Shown here one piece after another: positions 1 through 5,934 of a DNA stretch of 7,044 bases. The stretch comes from Burkholderiales bacterium (GTDB taxonomy: Bacteria > Pseudomonadota > Gammaproteobacteria > Burkholderiales > Chitinimonadaceae), in the NCBI GenBank assembly GCA_019234745.1, contig JAFAKZ010000397.1, positions 1 to 7,044 on the forward strand, written 5' to 3'. A program made the translations under genes and the position numbers. A model generated the notes under the pieces. It saw only the letters and a list, made by a program, of their open reading frames with translations. It made no database searches and was not told the origin of the DNA. Within the stretch, counting starts at the first letter, position 1; every line of letters begins with the position of its first letter.

Positions 1-552
1 GTGATCGAAGAGGAGCGAGAGGGGCATATCGACGTATCGCTCAGCGCCAAGTCGCCCACACGCGCCGCACGCTACCATTTCCTGGAGCCGGCCATCGAGA
101 CGACCCGCGTGCGCGTGCTGGCGCGCGCCGAGGACGCTATCCGAATCGACAAGCTGGACGATCTGGCCGCGCTGGGCGACAAAGGCATCCTCCTGGCGCT
201 GCCGGGTTCCACACCCTACTCGATGGTGGTGGGGCACCCTGGCATTGTGCTGGATGCGCCGCCCATCAGCATCCAGCAGCTGCTGCAGAAGCTTATCGTG
301 GGTCGTGGCCGCTTTGCCCTGGGGCTGGAGCGCTCTATGCAATTTACTGCATTCAAGCTGGGCGCGACCCGGCAATTTCGCTGGGAGCCTGTCATACTAG
401 GAGAGTTGTCGCTCCACCTGGTCGCCTCGCGACGTTTGTCGCCAGAAAGGCTGGCCAGGCTGGATGCCGCCTGGAAAAAGCTGGCCGCGAGTCCGAAACT
501 GAAGGAAGTCATTCAACGCTATGCCGGCGAGCCCATCGCCGAAACTCCGTAG
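1..552 (+). CDS. Periplasmic substrate-binding protein (solute-binding family 3-like), C-terminal part
   Basis: The first 183 codons in the window read as the C-terminal two thirds of an amino-acid-type periplasmic binding protein; the signal peptide and N-terminal lobe lie outside. Family cues are the 'G-x-I-D-V' segment near residues 9-13, followed by a 'F-L-E-P' turn. A 'LDDLAAL' stretch then leads to a short beta strand and 'PGS' at residues 52-71, as in 'DLKGKxVGVxxGS' of this fold. The end is a helical C-terminal lobe, with RLDAAWKKL and a KEVIQRY helix at about 152-174. The GTG at position 1 is more likely an internal valine than the start, because complete family members are about 240-280 residues with a leader peptide. 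Its TAG stop overlaps the ribosome binding site of the next gene, so the two are probably co-transcribed. The ligand cannot be told. No permease or ATPase gene lies downstream, so it may be an orphan binding protein. Confidence 0.72.
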   Translation: MIEEEREGHIDVSLSAKSPTRAARYHFLEPAIETTRVRVLARAEDAIRIDKLDDLAALGDKGILLALPGSTPYSMVVGHPGIVLDAPPISIQQLLQKLIVGRGRFALGLERSMQFTAFKLGATRQFRWEPVILGELSLHLVASRRLSPERLARLDAAWKKLAASPKLKEVIQRYAGEPIAETP

Positions 553-555
553 GAG
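551..555 (+). promoter_or_regulatory. Shine-Dalgarno of the DHH gene overlapping the upstream stop
   Basis: AGGAG lies 5 nt before the ATG at 561 and shares its first two bases with the TAG stop (550-552) of the binding-protein gene. This fixes the DHH start and suggests translational coupling within one transcript. Confidence 0.8.
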
Positions 556-560
556 CAGCC

Positions 561-1490
561 ATGTCCGTACCCAAATATCGCCTTATCACCCGTAGCGACT
601 TCGACGGCCTCGTCTGCGCCGTGCTGCTGAAGGAACTCGACATGATCGACGATATCCTGTTCGTCCACCCGAAGGACATGCAGGATGGCAAGGTCGAAGT
701 CAGCGCGCGCGACATCAGCACGAACCTGCCCTACGTGCCGGGCATCCACCTGGCGTTCGACCACCACTTCTCCGAGACGCTGCGCAACGAGAAGCGCGAC
801 AACCATATCATCATCCCCACCGCGCCGTCGGCCGCCCGTGTGGTATACGAATACTACGGCGGCAAGAAGGCCTTCCCGCGCGTGCGCGAGGACATGATGG
901 AAGCCGTGGACAAGGGCGACTCGGCCGATTTCACGGCCGACGAGATATTGAGCCCGGAAGGCTGGGTGCTGCTCAACTACCTGATGGACGCACGCACGGG
1001 CCTAGGCCGCTTCCGCAGTTTCCGCGTCAGCAACTACCAGCTGATGATGGACCTGATCGACTACTGCCGCACGCACGGCATCGAGGACATCCTCACGCTG
1101 CCCGACGTGCGCGAGCGCGTGGAGCTGTATTTCGAGCACGAGCCGAAGGCGAAGGAGCAGATCCTGCGCTGCACGACCGTACACAAGAACCTCGCCGTGC
1201 TGGACCTGCGCAACGAGGAGACGATCTACGCCACCAACCGCTTCATGATCTACGCCCTGTTCCCCGAGACGAACATCTCCATCCACCAGATGTGGGGCCG
1301 CGACAAGATGAATACGGTGTTCGCCATCGGCAAGTCCATCCTGGACCGCGGCTCGAAGACCAATGTGGGCGAGCTGTGCCTGGGCTACGGCGGCGGCGGC
1401 CACGAGGCAGCCGGCACCTGCCAGGTGGACAACGAGAAGGCGGCGAGCGTACTGGCTACGTTGATAGCGAAGATCAATCAGGACGGTTGA
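561..1490 (+). CDS. DHH/DHHA1-domain phosphoesterase (often annotated exopolyphosphatase-related)
   Basis: This is a 309-residue cytosolic protein with the two-lobed DHH phosphoesterase architecture. The N-terminal DHH domain shows motif I 'RSDFDG' at residues 11-16 (D13, D15), the signature 'FDHH' at 66-69, and an acidic segment with D117 and D120. The C-terminal DHHA1 domain carries a glycine-rich 'GYGGGGHEAAG' at 275-285. The Asp and His residues are the expected metal (usually Mn2+) ligands, and the GGGH loop binds substrate phosphate. Family members hydrolyse phosphodiester or phosphoanhydride bonds in pAp, nano-RNA, cyclic dinucleotides, ssDNA or pyrophosphate. This subgroup is commonly named exopolyphosphatase-like without strong proof. 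Motif I is RecJ-like: the His found four residues before DxD in pyrophosphatases and NrnA is absent (Ile9 sits there). The start is supported by AGGAG 5 nt upstream. Family assignment is secure; the substrate is unknown. Confidence 0.88.
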   Translation: MSVPKYRLITRSDFDGLVCAVLLKELDMIDDILFVHPKDMQDGKVEVSARDISTNLPYVPGIHLAFDHHFSETLRNEKRDNHIIIPTAPSAARVVYEYYGGKKAFPRVREDMMEAVDKGDSADFTADEILSPEGWVLLNYLMDARTGLGRFRSFRVSNYQLMMDLIDYCRTHGIEDILTLPDVRERVELYFEHEPKAKEQILRCTTVHKNLAVLDLRNEETIYATNRFMIYALFPETNISIHQMWGRDKMNTVFAIGKSILDRGSKTNVGELCLGYGGGGHEAAGTCQVDNEKAASVLATLIAKINQDG

Positions 1491-1507
1491 TGCCAGACAG
1501 GCAAGCG

Positions 1508-1538
1508 AAAGGCCGGCGTCGCGTGCCGGCCTTTTTTT
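1508..1538 (+). terminator. Rho-independent terminator after the DHH gene
   Basis: GGCCGGC (1511-1517) pairs perfectly with GCCGGCC (1525-1531) around a 7-nt loop. A run of seven T (1532-1538) follows, and AAA at 1508-1510 can extend the stem into the T tract. It starts 17 bp after the TGA of the DHH gene, a textbook position. Confidence 0.92.
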
Positions 1539-1559
1539 CGTCTCAGCGCGAGGACAGGT

Positions 1560-1943
1560 ATGCCAAAGGAAAACGAATTCGTATCGTGGCTGTGCGAGCA
1601 GCTATCGCCCATGGGGACGGTGAAAGGCCGCGCCATGTTTGGCGGTTGGGGCATCTACTGCGATGGCCTGTGCTTCGCCATCGTCGACGACGAGGTTTTC
1701 TACCTCAAGACCGACCAGGAAACCGTCGCCCGCTTTGAGGCGGCCGGCAGCAGCCCCTTCGTCTACACCATGAAGGACGGCAAGCAGATGAGCATGTCCT
1801 ACTGGCGCATCCCAGATGAGGCGCTGGAGGACCGCGTCGATCTGATTGAGTGGTCGCGCACGGGCTTGGGAGCCGCGCTACGGGCACAGGCGGTGAAGAA
1901 GCCTAAGGCTAGCAAGACGCCGCGCAAGCCAACCAAGGCCTAA
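1560..1943 (+). CDS. TfoX N-terminal domain family protein
   Basis: This 127-residue protein consists of a stand-alone TfoX/Sxy N-terminal domain. The hallmark is 'RAMFGGWGIYCDGLCFAIV' around residues 24-42, followed by 'FYLK' (47-50), a conserved 'FVYTMKDGKQMSMSYW' segment (67-82) and an acidic 'IPDEALED' helix. A basic Lys/Pro/Ala tail (about 113-127) ends the protein. Full-length Sxy/TfoX competence regulators also have a C-terminal helix-hairpin-helix-like domain, which is missing here. A role in competence should therefore not be assumed; the family's single-domain members are mostly uncharacterised. The start ATG has an AGGA 5 nt upstream. The gene lies only 21 nt past a strong terminator, so its transcription must come from readthrough or a promoter inside the terminator or upstream coding region. 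It ends 12 bp from the convergent CDF gene, with no terminator visible between them. Confidence 0.85.
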   Translation: MPKENEFVSWLCEQLSPMGTVKGRAMFGGWGIYCDGLCFAIVDDEVFYLKTDQETVARFEAAGSSPFVYTMKDGKQMSMSYWRIPDEALEDRVDLIEWSRTGLGAALRAQAVKKPKASKTPRKPTKA

Positions 1944-1955
1944 GGCGTCGTTAAT

Positions 1956-2978
1956 TTAGTGATCGTGGTGATGACCATGGTCGTGGTGGTCATGATCATG
2001 GTCGTGATGTTCGTGATCGTGGTGTGCGTGCCCGTGATCGTGGTCATGTGTCTCTGCCGCTACTTCCGTCAACGGAATGATCTTACCCTTGGGCGGTGCG
2101 GCCACCCAGGCCGGCTGCAGCGTCACGTGGTCGATGCCGTATTCGTTCGCCAGCATGCTCTGCGCGCCGGCCAAGAGCCGTGGCCAGCGTTCTGCCTCAG
2201 CAATCACCACGTGGGCCGATAGGGCCACCCGTTGCGAGCCCAGATGCCAGACATGCAGGTCGTGCACCGACTTCACGCCCGTCTGCGCGGCCAGCGAGCG
2301 GCCGATGGCGGCTAGGTCCAGGTGGGCCGGCACGCCCTCCATCAGCATATGCGAGGACTGCAGTACCAGCGACCAGGTGGAACGCAGGATCAGGAAGGTG
2401 ACGACGAAGGACAACAGCGGGTCGATGGGCATCCAGCCCGTGAGCCAGATCACGACGCCCGCGGCCACGGCGGCGGCGGAGCCCAGCAGATCGCTCAACA
2501 CGTGCATGAGCGCCGCGCGCGAATTCATATTGTGGCTGTCGCCAGACAGGAGCCAGGCCGAGATCAGGTTTACGCCGAAGCCGAGCGCGCCGATGGCCAT
2601 CACGCCCAGACCGTTCACAGGCGTGGGGTGCAGGATGCGGCCGATGGCCTCGAAGGCGATCCAGCCCACCATGGCCAGCATCAGTAGGCTGTTGACCAGT
2701 GCGCCAAGGATTTCGGCCCGCGCATAACCGTAGGAGTTGCTGGCTGAGGCGGGGCGCAGGGCAATGGTCTGGGCGAACACGGCCAGGCCCAGGGCGGCGA
2801 CGTCGGTGACCATATGGCCCGCGTCGGACAAGAGTGCCAACGAGTGGGCCCATAGGCCGCCGATGGCTTCCACCACGGCGAAGATGGCTGTCAGCAGTAG
2901 CGCCAGCAGCAGGCGACGCCGGCTGCCCGTATGGTGATGATGGTGATGTCCGTGCGCGTGGTCGTTATCGTGGCCCAT
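1956..2978 (-). CDS. Cation diffusion facilitator (CDF) Zn2+/Cd2+ exporter, CzcD/ZitB type
   Basis: This 340-residue inner-membrane metal/proton antiporter matches the CDF family. About six hydrophobic segments lie between residues 22 and 205. The transport site appears as H55-x3-D59 in 'LSDAGHMVTD' (TM2) and H159-x3-D163 in 'MHVLSDLLGS' (TM5); the His-Asp/His-Asp set is typical of Zn/Cd carriers. The cytosolic C-terminal domain includes 'HDLHVWHL' (239-246), a known CDF signature. Both ends are unusually His-rich: residues 3-16 at the N-terminus and 311-340 at the C-terminus, the latter with 18 His and 8 Asp in 30 residues. The ATG at 2978 lies 5 bp after the stop of the NRDE gene and has no clear Shine-Dalgarno, so translation is probably coupled to that gene. 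Zn2+ efflux is the likeliest role. Cd, Co or Ni are possible. Confidence 0.93.
   Translation of the reverse strand: MGHDNDHAHGHHHHHHTGSRRRLLLALLLTAIFAVVEAIGGLWAHSLALLSDAGHMVTDVAALGLAVFAQTIALRPASASNSYGYARAEILGALVNSLLMLAMVGWIAFEAIGRILHPTPVNGLGVMAIGALGFGVNLISAWLLSGDSHNMNSRAALMHVLSDLLGSAAAVAAGVVIWLTGWMPIDPLLSFVVTFLILRSTWSLVLQSSHMLMEGVPAHLDLAAIGRSLAAQTGVKSVHDLHVWHLGSQRVALSAHVVIAEAERWPRLLAGAQSMLANEYGIDHVTLQPAWVAAPPKGKIIPLTEVAAETHDHDHGHAHHDHEHHDHDHDHHDHGHHHDH
1959..2048 (-). repeat. Low-complexity tract encoding the His/Asp-rich C-terminal tail of the CDF protein
   Basis: This tract is built from CAC/CAT and GAC/GAT codons (seen on the plus strand as repeated GTG, ATG, GTC and ATC) and codes for residues 311-340. 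Such tracts can change length by slippage. The protein tail is a plausible cytosolic metal-buffering or sensing segment, which is inference. Confidence 0.8.
2931..2972 (-). repeat. His-codon tract encoding the N-terminal metal-binding stretch of the CDF protein
   Basis: Codons 3-16 encode an H/D/N/A/G mixture ending in six consecutive histidines. His-rich N-termini before TM1 are common in CDF exporters and are thought to bind Zn2+ on the cytosolic side. Confidence 0.75.
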
Positions 2979-2983
2979 GGTGT

Positions 2984-3727
2984 TCAGGCGAGTGGGAATT
3001 CAATTACTGTATCACCGGCCGCTATTCCCCGCTCGAATCGGCGCTCGACGAAGCGCACCTGCCGGTGCCCAAGGCGCAACACGCTGGACGAGCGCGTGCC
3101 GTATTCGGGCAGGCGGATAAAGGCGGCGGAGAGGCCCCGTTCCCATTCGATGGGTACGCCTGTCTTGGGCAGGCGCTCGTCGGGTGCCGTGTCGCCGTTG
3201 GCCAGCATGGCGAGCAGGGCGTCGTCGTCATCGCGCACGGCGTCGAAGCGCTGTTTGGTGGCGTCCACCTTGGGCCAGGGCGTGTCGAAGCGGGCATTCG
3301 ACACGGCATGGGTACCGCGCCCGAAGCGCAGCGTGCAATCGTGCCGACTCTCGTAGCCCATCAAACGATTGCCGTCGTACAGCAGCAGATTGAAGTCGTT
3401 GTAGTCGGGCGCCTTGGGGCGCAGCTGAGCAATGAAGTCCACCGCACCGATGTCACCGGCCAGGAAGTCGCTCACCAGCTGGCCGCGCGAGGGCGCACGT
3501 GTCTTCATGCGCGCGGGGTCCCGATAGTTGGTAAGGGCGGCGAAGCGGCCCGTGCGCGTGACGCCCATCCAGCTGCCGCCGGCGCTGAGGTCGCGCCCGC
3601 CCAGGATGCGCTCGCCTTCCCACCACGCCAACGGCGCCGTCGGACGGCTGTAGAATTCATCCCGGTTGGCGGCGACGATCAGCGGTGTTTCGCTGTCGGG
3701 CTGCCAGTGGAAGGCGATCAGGCACAT
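2984..3727 (-). CDS. NRDE (TANGO2-like) family protein
   Basis: This 247-residue protein begins 'MCLIAF', as NRDE/TANGO2 family members do. It has the name-giving 'AANRDEFYSRPT' at residues 19-30, 'GGRDLSAGGSWMGV' at 43-56, 'LTNYRDP' at 65-71, 'SRGQLVSDFL' at 80-89, 'AVSN' at 141-144 and 'YGTRSSSVL' at 209-217. Length and motif order match complete bacterial members. Eukaryotic homologues have been linked to heme trafficking and Golgi organisation; the bacterial function is not established. The Cys2 start is conserved, so I chose the ATG at 3727. The alternative ATG at 3736 would add 3 residues and has a slightly better but distant purine-rich stretch (GAGGCG). No signal peptide is seen, so it is probably cytosolic. 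It is transcribed divergently from the HutD-like gene and lies 5 bp upstream of the CDF exporter, which suggests a two-gene operon. Confidence 0.88.
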   Translation of the reverse strand: MCLIAFHWQPDSETPLIVAANRDEFYSRPTAPLAWWEGERILGGRDLSAGGSWMGVTRTGRFAALTNYRDPARMKTRAPSRGQLVSDFLAGDIGAVDFIAQLRPKAPDYNDFNLLLYDGNRLMGYESRHDCTLRFGRGTHAVSNARFDTPWPKVDATKQRFDAVRDDDDALLAMLANGDTAPDERLPKTGVPIEWERGLSAAFIRLPEYGTRSSSVLRLGHRQVRFVERRFERGIAAGDTVIEFPLA

Positions 3728-3775
3728 AAACGGCATTGTTGCAGTCTGCGCCTCGAGAGCCAAGCAATTCGACAA
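3728..3775. other. Short divergent upstream region between the NRDE and HutD-like genes
   Basis: Only 48 bp separate the two divergent start codons. I see no good -35/-10 pair on either strand and no strong Shine-Dalgarno. Promoters for both genes, if they start here, probably extend into the opposite coding region. Confidence 0.4.
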
Positions 3776-4348
3776 ATGGCCATGACCCAGATACAGCACC
3801 TCACCCCCAAGGACTACCGCGACATGCCCTGGAAGAACGGCGGCGGCGCCACCTGCGAGCTGTTCCGCCTGCCGCATCCGCACAGGCTAGAGGACTTCGC
3901 GCTGCGCCTGTCGATTGCCACCGTGGCAAGCGGTGGACCGTTCTCGATCTTTCCCGGCATCGACCGCACGCTGATGCTGCTGGAGGGCGAGGGCATGGCC
4001 CTGCAGTTTTCCGGCGAGGCAGCGGAGCGGGTACTGGATGTGCCGCTACAGCCTATCGCCTTTCCCGGTGAGGCCGCTGTCGACTGCCGCCTGCTAGGCG
4101 GCAGCCTGCGCGACTTCAATGTGATGGTGGCGCGTGACTGGGGCAGGGCGCACACCCAGATCATCGAGGGAGATTTTTCGATGGCCGAGGCCGGGAAGGA
4201 TGCCGTGATGCAGCTGGCCTACGTGCGTGCCGGCCGAGCGCAAGTAGGTGCGACCCAAGCCCAGGTGCACGAGTTATTGGCGTGGCACGGCGATATGCCC
4301 ATCGAAGGCGGTGGAACGCTGATCCTGATCACGGTGACGGCGGTATAA
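3776..4348 (+). CDS. HutD/Ves family cupin protein
   Basis: The protein has 190 residues from the ATG at 3776, or 188 from the ATG at 3782; without a clear Shine-Dalgarno the two cannot be separated. Numbered from 3782, the family hallmark 'MPWKNGGGATCELFR' is at 15-29. It is followed by 'LRLSIATV' and 'SGGPFSIFPGIDR' (about 41-62), 'LLEGEGM' (66-72), and 'FPGEAAVDCRLLGG' leading into 'DFNVMVAR' (94-118). This is the double-cupin fold of E. coli Ves and Pseudomonas HutD. HutD is tied to histidine-utilisation control, and Ves is reported as induced by environmental stress; the biochemical activity is unclear. No hutH, hutU, hutI, hutG or hutC is nearby, so a role in histidine use is not supported here. 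The frame stays open far upstream, antisense to the NRDE gene, but only this part matches the family. Its TAA stop overlaps the -10 of the next operon. Confidence 0.87.
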   Translation: MAMTQIQHLTPKDYRDMPWKNGGGATCELFRLPHPHRLEDFALRLSIATVASGGPFSIFPGIDRTLMLLEGEGMALQFSGEAAERVLDVPLQPIAFPGEAAVDCRLLGGSLRDFNVMVARDWGRAHTQIIEGDFSMAEAGKDAVMQLAYVRAGRAQVGATQAQVHELLAWHGDMPIEGGGTLILITVTAV

Positions 4349-4349
4349 T
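4344..4349 (+). promoter_or_regulatory. Sigma70-type -10 hexamer for tusA-pyrC
   Basis: A perfect TATAAT in the context GGTATAATCGCC overlaps the TAA stop (4346-4348) of the HutD-like gene and lies 29 bp before the tusA ATG. Transcription would start near 4356, giving a leader of about 23 nt. No good -35 (TTGACA) is seen at 16-18 bp spacing; the region there reads TGATCCTG. The call rests on the hexamer and its position. Confidence 0.65.
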
Positions 4350-4378
4350 CGCCTCCTCTGTTGGAGACTTTCACCGCC

Positions 4379-4615
4379 ATGCCTGCGCCCGAAGCCAATC
4401 TCACCGTCGACCTGTCCGGCCTCAACTGCCCGCTGCCCATCCTGCGGGCCAAGAAGGCACTGGCCGACCTGCCCAGCGGCACGGTGCTGCACCTGATCTG
4501 CACCGACCCCGGCACGCCGACCGACTTCGAAGCCTTCTGCCGCCAGACAGGGCACGAACTGGCCCATCAGGAAGCGGCCGAGGGCAAATTCCTGTTCTGG
4601 CTGCGTCGCCGCTGA
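4379..4615 (+). CDS. tusA: TusA/SirA-family sulfur carrier protein
   Basis: This is a 78-residue cytosolic protein of the TusA fold. The catalytic 'C-P-x-P' is at residues 17-20 within 'LSGLNCPLPILRAKKAL', preceded by the usual beta strand with 'VDLSG'. The second conserved region 'LICTDPGTPTDFEAFC' (39-54) and the C-terminal beta strand 'FLFWLRR' complete the domain, so it is full length. Cys17 would carry a persulfide received from a cysteine desulfurase and pass it on, for example to the TusBCDE relay for 2-thiouridine in tRNA. Paralogues also serve sulfur oxidation or molybdenum cofactor work, so the symbol is a family-level call. I chose the ATG at 4379. An in-frame TTG at 4361 would add six residues, but GGAG (4363-4366) then falls inside the gene and better serves as the ribosome binding site, 12 nt before ATG. 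pyrC follows after 31 bp. Confidence 0.86.
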   Translation: MPAPEANLTVDLSGLNCPLPILRAKKALADLPSGTVLHLICTDPGTPTDFEAFCRQTGHELAHQEAAEGKFLFWLRRR

Positions 4616-4646
4616 TAACCGCCGTAATTTCGAGAATCCTGGCCCT

Positions 4647-5684
4647 ATGCAAACGCTTACCCTGATCCGCCCCGACGACTGGCATCTACACCTGCGCGAC
4701 GGTGACGCCATGAAGGCGGTATTGCCCGATACGGCGCGTCGCTTTGGCCGCGCCATCGTCATGCCCAACCTCAAGCCGCCTGTCCGTACGGTGGCGGAAG
4801 CAGGCGAGTACCGCCAGCGGATCCTGGCCGCGCTGCCGGCCGACATAAGCTTCGAGCCGCTGATGACGCTCTACCTGACCGATGTCACACCGCCCGAGGA
4901 AATCGTGCGCGTGAAGGAAAGCGGCTTCGTGAAGGCGCTCAAGCTTTATCCGGCCGGTGCCACGACGAATTCCGACGCAGGCGTCACGGACTTCGACAAG
5001 GTCATCCCCACGCTGCGCGTGATGGCCGAGCTGGGCGTGCCGCTGCTGGTGCACGGCGAGGTCACCGACCCGTCGGTCGACGTGTTCGACCGCGAGGCCG
5101 TGTTCATCGACCGCGTGATGCGCCCGCTCTTGGACAAGTTGCCCAGCCTGAAAGTCGTGTTCGAGCACATCACCACAAAGCAGGCGGCCAATTTCGTGTG
5201 GAGCGCCGGCGAGAACGTGGCGGCCACCATCACGGCCCACCATCTCTTGATGAACCGCAATGCCATTTTCGCGGGCGGCATCCGCCCGCATCACTATTGC
5301 CTGCCCGTGCTCAAGCGCGAAATCCACCGCGAGGCACTGGTGGAAGTGGCCACGAGCGGCAACCCCAAGTTCTTCCTCGGCACGGATAGCGCCCCGCATG
5401 CCCAGTCCACCAAGGAAGCGGCCTGCGGCTGCGCCGGCATGTACACGGCCAACAACGGCATCGAGCTGTACGCCGAAGCGTTCGAGTCGGCTGGCGCGCT
5501 GGATCGCCTGGAAGGTTTCGCCAGCCGTCACGGCCCGCTGTTCTACGGTCTGCCGGCCAATAGCGACAGCATCACGCTAGTGAAGGAAGCGACCGAAGTG
5601 CCGGCGTCCCTGCACTATCTGCCGAATGATCCGCTCGTCCCCCTACGCGCGGGCGAGACGGTTGGATGGCGACTGCGCTCTTAG
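4647..5684 (+). CDS. pyrC: Dihydroorotase PyrC
   Basis: This 345-residue zinc enzyme interconverts N-carbamoyl-L-aspartate and dihydroorotate, the third step of de novo pyrimidine synthesis. It resembles E. coli PyrC along its whole length. The binuclear metal site is intact: 'DWHLHLRDG' gives H13 and H15, with R17 for substrate; K99 in 'KLYP' is the carbamylated bridging lysine. H136 is in 'HGEV', H174 in 'FEHITT', and D247 in 'GTDSAPHA' is the catalytic Asp. The flexible loop with T106 and T107 ('GATTNS') that closes over substrate is also present, as is 'CGCAG' at 260-264. No inactivating change is seen. Only a weak purine stretch (CGAGAA, 4631-4636) precedes the ATG. The gap of 31 bp to tusA and the lack of a terminator suggest co-transcription from the promoter upstream of tusA. 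No pyr-type leader or attenuator is visible. Confidence 0.97.
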   Translation: MQTLTLIRPDDWHLHLRDGDAMKAVLPDTARRFGRAIVMPNLKPPVRTVAEAGEYRQRILAALPADISFEPLMTLYLTDVTPPEEIVRVKESGFVKALKLYPAGATTNSDAGVTDFDKVIPTLRVMAELGVPLLVHGEVTDPSVDVFDREAVFIDRVMRPLLDKLPSLKVVFEHITTKQAANFVWSAGENVAATITAHHLLMNRNAIFAGGIRPHHYCLPVLKREIHREALVEVATSGNPKFFLGTDSAPHAQSTKEAACGCAGMYTANNGIELYAEAFESAGALDRLEGFASRHGPLFYGLPANSDSITLVKEATEVPASLHYLPNDPLVPLRAGETVGWRLRS

Positions 5685-5821
5685 TAGTCAACGCCAATTG
5701 GACCATTAGCGACCCGCCCGGCGGAGCCGTGCGCGAACCTGCATCTTGTGATCAACCGGGTGCTTGCTGATTGAGCCCACTCCCCCCGCCCTCGCCGCCG
5801 CGAGTACCCGTAAAGGGCAGG

Positions 5822-5863
5822 CCGTGGTTCTAAGGCGCTAAAGCGCCAAGAACACACGCACGG
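5822..5863. repeat. Long imperfect inverted repeat (REP-like or structured RNA)
   Basis: The core GGCGC (5834-5838) pairs with GCGCC (5843-5847) around a TAAA loop. GTTCT (5827-5831) pairs with AGAAC (5849-5853) across a 2/1-nt internal loop. CCGTG (5822-5826) can pair with CACGG (5859-5863) after a one-sided 5-nt bulge. No T-run follows, so it is not a standard terminator. It may be a REP-type element, a structured leader or an RNA 3' end. Confidence 0.6.
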
Positions 5864-5877
5864 AGCCTCGCTACGCT

Positions 5878-5923
5878 CGTAAGCGGACTTTTGCAGAGCT
5901 TACGCGGACGGCGTAAGCTGACT
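5878..5923. repeat. Three-copy CGTAAGC motif (direct, inverted, direct) upstream of the 97-aa gene
   Basis: CGTAAGCGGACT (5878-5889) recurs as CGTAAGCTGACT (5912-5923) with one mismatch, 34 bp apart start to start. The inverted form GCTTACG lies between them (5898-5904). The middle and third copies form a perfect 9-bp stem, AGCTTACGC (5897-5905) with GCGTAAGCT (5911-5919), around a 5-nt loop. The first and middle copies could instead form a 7-bp stem with a 13-nt loop. Confidence 0.65.
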
Positions 5924-5934
5924 AAATAGTGCGC

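Noticed and set aside
1002..1403. Open frame antisense to the DHH gene
   Set aside because: It is a shadow of GC-biased coding sequence: Val/Ala/Gln/His-rich, without family features or a ribosome binding site.
2834..3775. Long upstream extension of the HutD-like reading frame (504 codons in total)
   Set aside because: It runs antisense to the NRDE gene and the start of the CDF gene, which carry clear family motifs; only the part from 3776/3782 matches HutD/Ves.
3728..3883. Upstream extension of the NRDE gene to an earlier in-frame start
   Set aside because: It would overlap the HutD-like gene and puts 52 unconserved residues before the conserved MCLIAF start.
4361..4378. TTG start for tusA
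   Set aside because: It would place the only plausible ribosome binding site (GGAG, 4363-4366) inside the gene; the ATG at 4379 gives the usual length.
4686..5531. Long open frame antisense to pyrC (281 codons)
   Set aside because: It lies within an intact, fully recognised pyrC and arises from third-position G/C bias.
5714..5724. CCGCC/GGCGG inverted repeat after pyrC as terminator
   Set aside because: It leaves a one-base loop and is not followed by a T-run.
5746..5755. TTGTGATCAA as a possible FNR/CRP site
   Set aside because: Only one half-site (ATCAA or TGTGA) matches; the partner half at the proper spacing is absent.
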